From: Pseudomonas asuensis
GTDB taxonomy: Bacteria; Pseudomonadota; Gammaproteobacteria; Pseudomonadales; Pseudomonadaceae
Assembly: GCF_014646755.1 (NCBI RefSeq)
Contig: NZ_BMNW01000005.1
Location: 310,001 to 374,000 of the forward strand
Direction of reading: 5' to 3'
DNA: 64,000 nt
Shown: positions 54,839-63,828 of the stretch, in pieces
Position numbering within the stretch: the stretch's first letter is position 1
How the letters are laid out: each line of letters opens with the position of its first letter
Notes under the pieces: generated by a model
Told to the model about the DNA's origin: nothing
Databases searched by the model: none
The model's input: the letters and a program-made list of their open reading frames with translations, nothing else
Position numbers and translations under genes: made by a program

Positions 54839-55786
54839 TCAGCGCACCGGGCAGACCTCGCCCCGATTGATTTCAACCGTAATGTGAACAAGCTCCTCAT
54901 GGACGGAAAGCTGTTGTTTGAATTCCTCGGGCAAGGCGTCGTGAGTCGTGGCAATACTGACGATGCAGGCATACTTGCCCTTGCCCACTTTCCATACGTG
55001 CAAGTCGCATAAGGTGGCCTTGATAGGGCTTGTCGCAATGACCTCCCTGATTTCCTGCACAACCGGATCGCCCATTTGAGCGTCCAGCAGGACACGCCCT
55101 GTCTGCCTGAGCAGGCCAATCGACCAGCTGGCAACCAATACGCCCCCCACAATTCCCATGACGGGATCAAGCCAATCGGCCCCCCAAAGCATGCCGCCAA
55201 TCAAGGCAATGATCGCCAGAACAGAGGTGGCCGCATCAGTGATTACGTGAATATAGGCCGAGCGCAGGTTAAGATCCTGATGATCATGAGTATGGCTATG
55301 GGCGTGGTCATGGCTATGCCCATGATTGTGGGAATCCTTTAGCAACCAGGCGCAGACGAGATTGACCAAAAGCCCCAGGAGCGCAATGCCGATAGCCTGC
55401 GCGTAATGAATAGGGGCCGGTGTCATGAGCCGCACGATGGACTCATAAAACATCAGTAGCGCTACGGCGATCAGCGCCAGGGCACTGGTGTAACCTGCCA
55501 GCACCTCAATTTTCCACGTCCCGAAGGCAAAGCGTGCATCCGTGGCATAACGCCTGGCCGCAGCATAGGCAAACAGCGACAGCCCTAGCGCCAACACGTG
55601 GGAACTCATGTGCCAGCCATCCGCCAACAGCGCCATGGAGTTAAAGGACCATCCACCCACAATCTCGATGACCATCATGATGGCCGTGAAAACCACTGCG
55701 CGGCGGGTATTCTTTTCCGCCAGCGGGTTGCTCTCGTTAAAGACATGGGGATGGGAACAGGCGTGTTGAAGCGAGGATCGGGACAT
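54839..55786 (-). CDS. dmeF: CDF-family cation efflux protein, DmeF-type
   Basis: A 315-residue cation diffusion facilitator with six membrane helices. The loop between helices 4 and 5 is histidine-rich (HNHGHSHDHAHSHTHDHQ), and the short N-terminus holds CSHPHVF as in DmeF. Helix 2 has HMSSHVLALG and helix 5 HVITDAATSVLAI with the metal-binding H/D. It exports cobalt and perhaps nickel. A nickel-linked role with ureEFG is only an idea. The ribosome site is weak. Confidence 0.88.
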   Translation of the reverse strand: MSRSSLQHACSHPHVFNESNPLAEKNTRRAVVFTAIMMVIEIVGGWSFNSMALLADGWHMSSHVLALGLSLFAYAAARRYATDARFAFGTWKIEVLAGYTSALALIAVALLMFYESIVRLMTPAPIHYAQAIGIALLGLLVNLVCAWLLKDSHNHGHSHDHAHSHTHDHQDLNLRSAYIHVITDAATSVLAIIALIGGMLWGADWLDPVMGIVGGVLVASWSIGLLRQTGRVLLDAQMGDPVVQEIREVIATSPIKATLCDLHVWKVGKGKYACIVSIATTHDALPEEFKQQLSVHEELVHITVEINRGEVCPVR

Positions 55787-55890
55787 CGGGATTCTCTACC
55801 CAGAGAGGCCAGGGATACAGTATTAGCGATTGGACCGCAGCATAACGATTTTCACCTACCCCAACGGGACGGGCACGACGAGTCCCACAG

Positions 55891-55917
55891 AAAAAAGGCC
55901 CGCCGTAGCGAGCCTTT
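55891..55917 (-). terminator. Terminator of the AGCS gene
   Basis: Stem AAAGGCTCGC/GCGGGCCTTT with one G-T pair and a run of T on the minus strand, just after the stop at 55921. Confidence 0.85.
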
Positions 55918-55920
55918 TAT

Positions 55921-57264
55921 TTATTTACCCGCGAAATATTCACGGGTCAGCCGGAGCACCACCGGGCTGAGCAACAGGAGTGAGATCAGGTTGGGGATCG
56001 CCATCAGGCCATTGAGCGTATCGGCCAGCAGCCAGGCAAAGTCCAGTTGCGCAATTGCACCAAACGGTACAGCCAATACGAAGATGATCCGGAACGGCAG
56101 AATGGTCTTGGTGCCCGCAAGAAACTCCCAGCAGCGCTCGCAGTAATAGCTCCACCCCAGGATGGTGGTAAAGGCAAACACTACCAGAGCAATGGTCAGG
56201 ATGATGCCTCCAAAACCGGGAAGCGCCGTCTCAAAGGCTGCTGCCGACAAGGCCGCCCCACTCTGCCCGCTCGTCCAGACGCCGGAGCAGATAATGGCAA
56301 GACCGGTCATGGTGCAGATGATCAAGGTATCGATGAAGGTACCCAACATACCGATCATGCCCGAGCGCACAGCACTGTTGGTCGTACCCGCAGCCTGAGC
56401 AATACCGGCTGTACCCAGACCAGCTTCATTGGAGAAGACGCCACGCGCTACACCAAACCGAATGGCCGCCATAACCGCTGCACCAGCGAAACCTCCTGTT
56501 GCAGCCGCCGGGCTGAAGGCATGGGTAAAGACCAGACTGAGGGCGTGAGGAATCTCGGCGGCATGAGTCACAAGTACCGCCATGGCAGCAATGATGTAAC
56601 CGACACACATGGCCGGGACCAGTGACGAAGCCACCGCGCCAATGCGCTTGATACCACCCAGGATGACTAAGCCAACCACCACCATGGTCACGACACCAGT
56701 CAACCACAGTGGCACGGAAAAGGTCGTCTCAAGCGCCTGCGCCATGCTGTTGACCTGCACCATGTTGCCAATGCCAAATCCGGCCAAGCCGCCGAACAGG
56801 GCAAAGGCGCCGCCTAACCAGGCCCAGCGCTTGCCCAGACCATTGCGGATGGCGTACATCGGCCCACCCACGTGCTCGCCACGTTCGTCCTTTTCACGAA
56901 AATGTACGGCCAGTACCACTTCGGAATATTTGGTAGCCATACCGACCAACGCGGTACACCACATCCAGAATAGCGCCCCCGGACCGCCCAGGAAGATTGC
57001 TGTTGCAACGCCGGCAATGTTGCCGGTGCCCACGGTAGCCGCCAGGCAGGTCATCAAGGCCTGGAAGGGGCTGATCTCGCCGCTTTCGTTGTCATCCTTG
57101 GTACGGCCCTGCCACAACAGGCGAAAGCCGGTACCCAGTCTTACGATTGGCATCAGTTTGAGGCGTAGCATCAGGTACAGACCTGTGCACAGGATCAGGA
57201 CCAGCATCGGCACGCCCCAGACAAGGCCGTTGAGGTCGTTGACCAGGGTATGGAGAAATTGCAC
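55921..57264 (-). CDS. Alanine/glycine:cation symporter (AGCS)
   Basis: A 447-residue sodium-coupled amino-acid symporter with about ten helices. Marks: GTGNIAGVATAIFLGGPGALFWMWCTALVGMATKYSEVVLAVHFR and FSNEAGLGTAGIAQAAG. Substrates are usually alanine or glycine. The start is read as GTG 57264: AAGGAG stands 6 bases upstream, whereas the longer frame from 57288 overlaps that site. Followed by a terminator; single transcript. Confidence 0.9.
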   Translation of the reverse strand: MQFLHTLVNDLNGLVWGVPMLVLILCTGLYLMLRLKLMPIVRLGTGFRLLWQGRTKDDNESGEISPFQALMTCLAATVGTGNIAGVATAIFLGGPGALFWMWCTALVGMATKYSEVVLAVHFREKDERGEHVGGPMYAIRNGLGKRWAWLGGAFALFGGLAGFGIGNMVQVNSMAQALETTFSVPLWLTGVVTMVVVGLVILGGIKRIGAVASSLVPAMCVGYIIAAMAVLVTHAAEIPHALSLVFTHAFSPAAATGGFAGAAVMAAIRFGVARGVFSNEAGLGTAGIAQAAGTTNSAVRSGMIGMLGTFIDTLIICTMTGLAIICSGVWTSGQSGAALSAAAFETALPGFGGIILTIALVVFAFTTILGWSYYCERCWEFLAGTKTILPFRIIFVLAVPFGAIAQLDFAWLLADTLNGLMAIPNLISLLLLSPVVLRLTREYFAGK

Positions 57265-57541
57265 GTAGAACTCCTTACATTCATTCAACGCCAGGAAACG
57301 GGCGTCGAGCCATGAGGTCTAGCCAATGAGCGTCACGCGCTGGAAACCACGCCTGAAAAGCCGAGTACAGCTCAGCGAGAAGGAACTTCGGTGCGGTGCT
57401 CAATGAAGCTAGCAATAATGCGGCACTCCGGACCTATGGGTAAGACGTCATCCGGAGCGTGGACGGATGCTAGCACGTGTCTTTCGGTACGGGTCGGAAT
57501 TTAGCGAGCCCATCGTACTACTCGTTTCCCAGGAGCATCCC

Positions 57542-58165
57542 ATGCACCTTTCTGCCGAGGCCCGCTGGTTCTGGCCCGTAACGCCAGACGCTGAGCTGAT
57601 CGACTGGTTTCATCAACGCGGCCCCTGGGCTCAGCCACCTGGAGGCGGAGCGCTCAAGACGCATCACTACCTCAAGGATGCCACTCAATCTGAAATGGGT
57701 ATCAAGACCCGCGACGGCTCGGCCGTCGAGCTAAAAGGGCTGGTAGCAGCTACCTGGGACATCCTGGAGACTGCACCCTTCACGGGTCCAGTCGAGCTGT
57801 GGAGCAAATGGTATTCCGAGACATTGACGCTAAGGCCTCACCCCACCGTTCCTGTTAAAAAACAGCGTTGGCTTCGCATGTTCACGGTCGAGCAGTCAGT
57901 TGTACGAGAAATAGCGCTGGATGAAAGCGAGTCCGCTCAGGAGGCCATGCCCTGCGCCGGTTGCACCCTGGAACTGACCCAGTTGTGGGTTAATGATCGG
58001 CCTGCGGGCTGGACGCTGGGGCTTGAAGCCTTTGGTGACATACCCGCACTGGCACTGCAATTAAAAGCCGTAGCCACTCACCTGAGTGTTCACTGCCCGC
58101 CCAAATGGCCGGACGCTACGCGCAACCACTACCCCGGCTGGCTGAAACATCAAGTGGAAAATTGA
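57542..58165 (+). CDS. Uncharacterised protein with CYTH-like features
   Basis: A 207-residue soluble protein that I do not assign to a family with certainty. It alternates strands that could form a tunnel fold: SAEARWFWP, YLKDATQSEMGIKTRDGSAVELKG, VELWSKWYSE, KQRWLRMFTVEQSVVREIALDE, CTLELTQLWVNDRPAGWTLGLEAFGD. Lysine, arginine and glutamate on these strands resemble CYTH/TTM proteins, but the usual ExExK start is not seen. AGGAG at a 7-base distance sets ATG 57542 rather than 57467. It stands alone. Confidence 0.5.
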   Translation: MHLSAEARWFWPVTPDAELIDWFHQRGPWAQPPGGGALKTHHYLKDATQSEMGIKTRDGSAVELKGLVAATWDILETAPFTGPVELWSKWYSETLTLRPHPTVPVKKQRWLRMFTVEQSVVREIALDESESAQEAMPCAGCTLELTQLWVNDRPAGWTLGLEAFGDIPALALQLKAVATHLSVHCPPKWPDATRNHYPGWLKHQVEN

Positions 58166-58220
58166 CGTCACCAACAGCCGGAGCCCCCAGACCCCGGCTG
58201 TGCTTATGCGCTGAAGTGCC

Positions 58221-59285
58221 TTAACGACCCGGACCGATTGCCTTACAGCTGGTGTCGTTCAGATGCTTTCTCAGCGTTGGCCACTGAGGACGACTCTGAC
58301 CATTGATAGGCTCAACCGACATGAAATAGTCGCCCCAACCTGGACCTGCTGCCCAATAGGTAGCCGGTATGCAGTTCTGCTTGAGGTAGGTCAACATATT
58401 GTCCATGACCACATTCCAGCGAGAATCGTTATCCGGGACGCCAAACTCACCGATAAAGCCCTTCTTGTTGTTTTGCTTCAGCCACTCAACGAAGGGTTTC
58501 ACTCGATTTACGCCTCTCTGGGCAGACAGGCTGTCAGCGCTCAACTGCGTATAGGAGCCACTGCCATCGGCATCGAAATAAACATGTGCCTCGTAAATCA
58601 ACTTATTGGCCGGGTCCTTCAGGTCCTTGAGTGAATCGCTCCAGATCGGCCACCGCTCGGCGCTGGCCCAGGCGTTGCCCTCGACAAAAATCAGGTGGGC
58701 CTTATCGACCTGCCGTATACCATTGATGGCGTACTGCGCTGCCGTGGGCCAATAGGCAACGGCGCCATGGGGCTCATTCATGATGTCATAGCCGTAAAGT
58801 GCCGGGTGGCTACCCCATTTTTGGGCGATTCGGTTCCAGATATTCTCGAAGCGGTAATACGGCACGCTACTTGAGCCGATGATGTGGCCGCGATAACGCG
58901 CATAGTTGTGCAAGTCCAGAATGACACGAATATTGTATTTATGAGCGTAGTCCAGAGAACGGGAAATCAAAGAGGCGTACGTTTGATCCAGCGAGTACCC
59001 CAATCCCGGTTGCAGCCGCTCCCAAAGAATGGGGAAGCGAACCAGTCTGATCCCTCGCGCGCTCCACTGCTTGAACGTCTCTTCTTTAGCAAAGATATAA
59101 TTCTTTTCATTAATGCCCGGTAATACCGTGCCTGCAAACTCTGCTCCCGCCATATTAAGTCCGACCAGATTAACCTGTTCGGCTTTTACAGCTGTATTTC
59201 CCATTGCCAGTAACGCGCCTATTGAAAGTACTTTCGATAACTTTCGCTTGGAACTAAACAGCTGGGCTAAAGATAAAAAACTCAT
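58221..59285 (-). CDS. GH5-family secreted glycoside hydrolase
   Basis: A 354-residue GH5 enzyme. Signal peptide ends near VKA-EQ (residue 35). The TIM-barrel marks: LVRFPILWERLQP, ILDLHNYARYRG, acid/base E171 in IMNEPHG, and nucleophile E280 in IGEFGVP. It hydrolyses beta-1,4-glucans (endoglucanase) or related glucans. It ends with the catalytic domain, with no binding module. Starts at 59285 or the upstream 59294. A diverged copy lies just upstream at 59937. Two cysteines near the end may form a bond. Confidence 0.88.
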   Translation of the reverse strand: MSFLSLAQLFSSKRKLSKVLSIGALLAMGNTAVKAEQVNLVGLNMAGAEFAGTVLPGINEKNYIFAKEETFKQWSARGIRLVRFPILWERLQPGLGYSLDQTYASLISRSLDYAHKYNIRVILDLHNYARYRGHIIGSSSVPYYRFENIWNRIAQKWGSHPALYGYDIMNEPHGAVAYWPTAAQYAINGIRQVDKAHLIFVEGNAWASAERWPIWSDSLKDLKDPANKLIYEAHVYFDADGSGSYTQLSADSLSAQRGVNRVKPFVEWLKQNNKKGFIGEFGVPDNDSRWNVVMDNMLTYLKQNCIPATYWAAGPGWGDYFMSVEPINGQSRPQWPTLRKHLNDTSCKAIGPGR

Positions 59286-59392
59286 ATTCACCATCGTTGC
59301 CAGTAGCTTTATTACGCGCGAGCAATGCCCTGGCTCATAAGAACCATGCGTTAAAAGCCCTAATTGGCCGGCTATAGTGTTTTAGCCGACGG

Positions 59393-59455
59393 TTATTTCA
59401 TCCTTATGATGAACTTCCCGGCCTCAGCCCTGAGTAATGGAAGTATCTGCCAGCT
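59393..59455 (-). promoter_or_regulatory. Leader element upstream of GH5 copy 1
   Basis: On the minus strand: ATACTTCCATTACTCAGGGC, then GAGGCCGGGAAG, and a small hairpin TTCATC-N5-GATGAA, about 110 bases before the gene. Most of this is found again before the second GH5 gene, while the flanks differ. It may be a promoter or an RNA leader; no known riboswitch family is recognised. Confidence 0.45.
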
Positions 59456-59886
59456 AATCATCGAGCTGACGACAACAATGAACGGCCTAAAAAGCCGCCA
59501 TTGAGGGCATGCGTGTCGGTACACAGGCGTGGCCTGAGCAGTCGAAACGCAACTATTTGCCAATACGAGGAATGGCGAATAATGGACGGGTTGAACCGTC
59601 CGTTGAGATGCACCGCATGGCGCTAGAAACGCGAGAATATCCCGTGCCTCCCAAGCCTTTTATAGCGCGTCGGTTGACCGAATGTTCTTCAGGCGTAGGC
59701 CAGTGTGGATACAGGAGCCGGTCCTGGGAAACCCAGCCAGCATGCGGCCTTTAGCCATCATCTGGGTCTTGTTAACCGGGGGGCGCAACCATAAGCGTTT
59801 ACGCTTCGGTCTGGTTGACCATTCGTCGAGAGAGAGGAAATTTGTTCGTCGGATCAACTGGTTAGACAGGCGCCGTTTGGCACAAA

Positions 59887-59920
59887 ACAAAAAAGCCCGG
59901 GCCAAGGGCGCCGGGCTTTT
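59887..59920 (-). terminator. Terminator of GH5 copy 2
   Basis: Arms AAAAGCCCGG/CCGGGCTTTT (59891-59900, 59911-59920) with a T run on the minus strand, 17 bases beyond the stop of the GH5 gene at 59937. Confidence 0.92.
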
Positions 59921-59936
59921 TTAACTGTTAGATCAC

Positions 59937-61682
59937 TTACTGTGTAACCACGGTCAGCGGGTTCGGATAGCCAACCGCAGAACCGTTGAGGAGGGTCGTG
60001 GTGTCCAGGAAGACACTCATGTTGCTACCGACCATTTGCACAGACTTGATCTTGTACACCTGCCCATTGGCAAGACGTACGGAGGCGCCTGTCTTGAAGG
60101 CTGTCGTATTGGCTGCCGTTGCCGGGAGCGAAACCGCCGCTGCCTTACGCATCACCCCATTCAGCCAATCCGTGTTGGTGAAGTTGTTCATCGCACTGGT
60201 CGCAACAACGGCCGGAGCGGTTGGCGCGGGTGTCGGTGCGGGTGCAGTCGGGGCTGGCGTCGGCGCAGGGGTAGTTGCACCGGTACCTGCTGTATCCGCA
60301 ACGGTCAGCTTGTTCGGATAGCCAACCACTGTGCCATCCAACGTTGAGCTACTTACCCAGACGCTCATGTTGCTACCGACCACCTGAACAGACGATATCT
60401 TGGTGACCAGACCATTGGCCAGCCGTACCGAAGTGCCCACCTTGAATGCAGCAATATTGCCCGACGTGGCCGCTACAGAAAAACCTGCAGCTTTCCTGTA
60501 CACACCGTTCAGCCAGTCTGCATTGGTAAAGTTATTGATAGCGCTCGTGTAGCCTGTGCTGGGCGCGGGCGCTGTGGGCGTCGGGGCCGGTGCAGGCGTT
60601 GTAGCCACAGGCGCCGTGAAAGGCCCAATGGCTGTACACGTTGTGTTATCGATGTATTTCTTGAGCGTGGGCCACTGTGGACGTTCTACGCCATTGATAG
60701 GCTCGACCGACAGGAAGTAATTACCCCAACCCGGACCGGCTGCCCAATAGGTTGCCGGAATACAGTTCTGCTTCAGATAAGCCAGCATATTGTCCATGAG
60801 GATGTTCCAGCGCGGATTGTTATCCGGTACGCCGAACTCACCAATCATGCCTCGTTTGCCGTTCTTCTTCAGCCATTCCACGAAGGGCTTTACACGCTCG
60901 ACGCCATAATTCACGTCCAGCTTGTTCACATCAATAGCGGTGTAGTTGCCACCGGCATCTTCATCAAAGTACGAATGCGCCTGGAAGATCAGGTTGTTGG
61001 AAGGATCCTTTAGATTCAACAGGGAATCATTCCACCATGGCCAACGGGTCGCTTCGGACCACCCGTTACCTTCGATCATGATTGGCTTGACCTTGTCCAC
61101 GGAACGAACACCGTTGATGCCGTACTGAGCCATGATGGGCCATTGAGCCATCGAATCGTGCGGCTCGTTCATGATGTCGTAGGCATACAGGGATGGCTGG
61201 CCGCTCCACTTCTGCGCGATCAGGGTCATGATCTGCTGGTAGTGGTTGTAACTCACGTTACCCGTACCAATGATGGTGCCGCGGTACATGGTGTAGTTGT
61301 GCAAGTCCAGGATGATCTTCATGCCGTGCTTGTTGGCATAGCCGAACGTACGGTCGATCAGCGCCGTGTAGGTTGGGTCCAGCGCGCCGCCCAGGGTTGG
61401 CTGCAGACGTTCCCAGATGATGGGGAAGCGAATCAGCTTGATGCCCTTGGCGCTCCACTGCTGAAAGTATGACTCAACCGGGAAGATATAATTGGTGCCG
61501 TCGATACCCGGCAGTACCTGAGCCGCAAAACCTGCACCCGACAGGTTAAGGCCAACCAGGTCGACCTGCTCAGCATGAACAACAGGGCTGGCCAGTGCTA
61601 TAGCAGCAGCCAGAGGAAGCGCTTTCTTAAAAAAACGGGTGGAGCATACTTTATTCAAAACAAAGGAAGCACAAACTTTCAT
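59937..61682 (-). CDS. GH5 glycoside hydrolase with two C-terminal repeat domains
   Basis: A 581-codon secreted enzyme. Signal peptide ends near VVHA-EQ (residue 37). GH5 catalytic domain about 38-352 with E173 in IMNEPHD and E282 in IGEFGVP; about 60% or more of residues look shared with copy 1. A proline/threonine linker leads to two copies of an about 80-residue domain, separated by a second PAPT linker: core NNFTNxDWLNGVxRKAA, then SVRLANGxVxKIxSVQxVGSNMSV and VGYPNxLTV. The linker-plus-repeat layout suggests a carbohydrate-binding module; I do not recognise the family. ATG 61682 gives the normal signal; the upstream 28 codons are not used. Confidence 0.88.
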   Translation of the reverse strand: MKVCASFVLNKVCSTRFFKKALPLAAAIALASPVVHAEQVDLVGLNLSGAGFAAQVLPGIDGTNYIFPVESYFQQWSAKGIKLIRFPIIWERLQPTLGGALDPTYTALIDRTFGYANKHGMKIILDLHNYTMYRGTIIGTGNVSYNHYQQIMTLIAQKWSGQPSLYAYDIMNEPHDSMAQWPIMAQYGINGVRSVDKVKPIMIEGNGWSEATRWPWWNDSLLNLKDPSNNLIFQAHSYFDEDAGGNYTAIDVNKLDVNYGVERVKPFVEWLKKNGKRGMIGEFGVPDNNPRWNILMDNMLAYLKQNCIPATYWAAGPGWGNYFLSVEPINGVERPQWPTLKKYIDNTTCTAIGPFTAPVATTPAPAPTPTAPAPSTGYTSAINNFTNADWLNGVYRKAAGFSVAATSGNIAAFKVGTSVRLANGLVTKISSVQVVGSNMSVWVSSSTLDGTVVGYPNKLTVADTAGTGATTPAPTPAPTAPAPTPAPTAPAVVATSAMNNFTNTDWLNGVMRKAAAVSLPATAANTTAFKTGASVRLANGQVYKIKSVQMVGSNMSVFLDTTTLLNGSAVGYPNPLTVVTQ

Positions 61683-61807
61683 GTATTTACCACGCGGCTG
61701 ATGGTTTTGGGCACGAGCGTTTCCATAGCCCATTATTAAAGGGCTGGCGCAACAGTCTTGTTTCACGTTGAGTTATATTCAGGCCGGACCAATAAATGGT
61801 TCGGAAT

Positions 61808-61866
61808 TAACTCATCCTTACGAATGAACTCCCCTGCACTCGGCCCTGAGCTATGGAAAGTATTTG
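61808..61866 (-). promoter_or_regulatory. Leader element upstream of GH5 copy 2
   Basis: On the minus strand: ATACTTTCCATAGCTCAGGG, then GAGTGCAGGGGAG and TTCATTCGTAAGGATGAG, about 130 bases before the gene. It is the copy of the leader at 59393 and was duplicated with the gene. Likely a promoter or RNA control element. Confidence 0.45.
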
Positions 61867-62460
61867 CTGATAAAACCAGCAGTAACAATAAACAGTTTAT
61901 TACTCGTTATTGTTAAGCACTGCACTCTACTGAACTATGTATTAATGTATTAATGTCTTAATAGTTCAATCGACAATTAAACGCCCATACTAAAAAAAGC
62001 AATAAGAGCATTATCTTTAAACAAAAGGATTTCGCTTATTAACGCTTAACATCAGTAAAACTCTAATTTTCCTAGTGACCCTACTAAGCGCCACGCAAGT
62101 ACTTATTCAAGTGCCGTGCCAAAAAGCAAAAGATTTGCAGATATAGTTCATAGACTTTCACCACTCAATTGATGAAATACGTCAAGAATGGGGGTTAGCG
62201 AGGAGATAATAAAACAAGAAAGAGGTTTTGCCAGTGCGCTTAAGCAGGCATTGATAATGGCAATTTGGCAGCTTCTGACGCTACTATTTCGTCATCAATC
62301 TGGCGCTCTAACGCCATGTGACGGGATGCTGACTCTCTGCCAGTACGAGGCTGAAATAGCTCTTGAAGTAGATTGCCTAATGCCTGGAAACACCCCAAGC
62401 ATGGGCGATAGCGGCACGGCTCGATGTATCGCTTCAGCACAGTAGGCCGTTTACTCATAA
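61867..62460. other. AT-rich intergenic stretch
   Basis: About 590 bases between the GH5 leader and the SDR terminator, clearly AT-rich from 61870 to 62190. It contains an 8-base tandem repeat (see 61931). An 85-codon plus frame (62188-62445) has no ribosome site or family signature and is not called. Confidence 0.5.
61931..61968. repeat. 8-base tandem repeat within an inverted repeat
   Basis: TGAACTAT, then GTATTAAT, GTATTAAT and GTCTTAAT in tandem, the last overlapping ATAGTTCA, which is the complement of the first element. Total 38 bases. Function unknown. Confidence 0.7.
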
Positions 62461-62483
62461 ACGGCAGGACATGATCCTGCCGT
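62461..62483 (-). terminator. Terminator after the SDR gene
   Basis: Arms ACGGCAGGA/TCCTGCCGT with a 5-base loop; the minus side is followed by TTTATG, a weak T tract. Eleven bases beyond the stop at 62494. Confidence 0.7.
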
Positions 62484-62493
62484 CATTATGCCG

Positions 62494-63255
62494 TCATTCG
62501 CTTCGATGAATGTTGAAACTATTCCAGGCTTGGCACGTGGCCATCAGCTCAATCCGGTTGATGTTTACATGCTTGGGCTGGTTCAACGCCCAGTGAATCG
62601 ACTCCGCAATATCCTCAGGCGTCAGCGGATCGGTTCCGGCATACACGGCATCAGCCTTACTCTTGTCACCCCCAAAACGCACAACGGAAAACTCGGTTTC
62701 GGAAAGCCCGGGCTCAATATTGGTTACGCGGACGCCAGTACCCTGCAGGTCACAACGCAGGTTCAGCGTGAACTGTTTAACGAACGCCTTGGTAGCACCA
62801 TAGACATGGCTACCCGGATACGGCCAATTACCGGCTACCGAGCCCAGGTTGACAATGCCAGAGCCAGCACCATGGGCAATGAGCCTTGGCAGTAACAGGC
62901 GGGTGCAGTACAGGACGCCCTTGATATTAGTATCGACCATGGTGTCCCAGTCATCCAGATCGCACTGCTGCGCCGGGGTTGTCCCTAAGGCCAGCCCTGC
63001 GTTGTTGACCAGACCACGAAGGGTGGAAAACTCTTCAGGCAGTGCGTTAACTGCTGCCTCGACAGCCGCACGGTCCCGGACATCCAGCACGATGGGATGC
63101 ACCTTGGTGTGCGCTGAAAGCTCCTCGGCCAATGCACTCAGGCGATCTTCACGGCGGCCGGTAATGATAAGGGACCAGCCATCCTTGGCGAAGCGACGTG
63201 CTGTAGCCGCACCAAAGCCGGAGGTTGCGCCGGTTATGAACAAAGTCGAAGTCAT
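62494..63255 (-). CDS. SDR oxidoreductase, YdfG-like
   Basis: A 253-residue short-chain dehydrogenase. Cofactor motif TGATSGFG near the N-terminus, the NADP-favouring arginines in ITGRREDR, NNAG in LVNNAGLAL, and the catalytic Ser-Tyr-Lys with LGSVAGNWPYPGSHVYGATK. GLVNNAGLALG and the late IEPGLSETEFSVVRFGGD are marks of YdfG/3-hydroxy acid dehydrogenases. It likely oxidises serine-like or 3-hydroxypropionate-type substrates with NADP. GGAG is 8 bases before ATG 63255. It lies beside the origin-like region. Confidence 0.9.
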   Translation of the reverse strand: MTSTLFITGATSGFGAATARRFAKDGWSLIITGRREDRLSALAEELSAHTKVHPIVLDVRDRAAVEAAVNALPEEFSTLRGLVNNAGLALGTTPAQQCDLDDWDTMVDTNIKGVLYCTRLLLPRLIAHGAGSGIVNLGSVAGNWPYPGSHVYGATKAFVKQFTLNLRCDLQGTGVRVTNIEPGLSETEFSVVRFGGDKSKADAVYAGTDPLTPEDIAESIHWALNQPKHVNINRIELMATCQAWNSFNIHRSE

Positions 63256-63364
63256 CAATGCAGCTCCTTGAGGTTGAAAAGGATTATTCGAGAGTAACGC
63301 ACTCCGTCATGCTTGAGACGGTACAGTTATAGCGAAACAGCTGTTATTTCAGCAGGTTGTGCTC

Positions 63365-63461
63365 TGATCAATTTTTGATCAGCATGCTGTAAGCCAGATA
63401 AGCCGTGGCCTGCACACAAGCACTCAGATGTTATTCACAGGCTTGCCCGCATTAACCGTGC
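63365..63461 (+). repeat. Origin-like module 1
   Basis: TGATCAATTTTTGATCA at 63365-63381, box TTATTCACA at 63431-63439, CGTG at 63457-63460. Confidence 0.8.
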
Positions 63462-63545
63462 ATAACGTAAAGCGCTGTAGCTTTTTCCCTGTCTCACCCT
63501 CAGTGCAGCTACTCACGCACATGAATAAAGTGGCTTCCAAGAAAC

Positions 63546-63642
63546 TGATCATTTTTTGAGCATATCTGTGGACAGTTGATGAACTATGGCTTCTGGCCAT
63601 GTACCCAAAGGTTATACACAGCCTTACTCGTTAAAAACGTGT
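63546..63642 (+). repeat. Origin-like module 2
   Basis: TGATCATTTTTTGAGCA at 63546-63562 (one arm base changed), box TTATACACA at 63612-63620, CGTG at 63638-63641. The ten bases before the box are close to those of module 4. Confidence 0.8.
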
Positions 63643-63673
63643 ACAAATCCCGTAAATCTGACTTTCAAAATAC

Positions 63674-63770
63674 TGATCATTTTTTGATCACCTCTCTGCA
63701 GCCCTTGCCAGACAAGGCTTACAGCAAACCTTCCAAGTGTTATCAACAGGCTTGCTCATTAAATTAGTGG
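63674..63770 (+). repeat. Origin-like module 3
   Basis: TGATCATTTTTTGATCA at 63674-63690, box TTATCAACA at 63740-63748, AGTG at 63766-63769; the inverse box TGTTGATAA follows at 63774-63782. Confidence 0.8.
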
Positions 63771-63828
63771 GTATGTTGATAACCAGAATCTCTTTGTACT
63801 TCTAGACTTTTATCGGCTTATGCATAAG

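Larger units (their letters stand above)
59286..59936. other. Intergenic stretch between the two GH5 genes
   Basis: About 650 bases. It holds the leader of the first GH5 gene (59397-59460) and a terminator near the right end (59887-59920). Frames of about 80 codons on both strands (59509-59754, 59660-59905, 59682-59924) overlap each other and have no family signature, so none is called. Confidence 0.5.

Noticed and set aside
59509-59924. Three overlapping ~80-codon frames between the GH5 genes
   Set aside because: They overlap on both strands, lack ribosome sites and lie between a leader and a terminator.
62188-62445. 85-codon plus frame in the AT-rich gap
   Set aside because: No ribosome site, no family signature, and it ends by the SDR terminator.
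63576-63767. 63-codon plus frame in the origin-like region
   Set aside because: It runs through two modules and their boxes; composition follows the repeats and there is no ribosome site.
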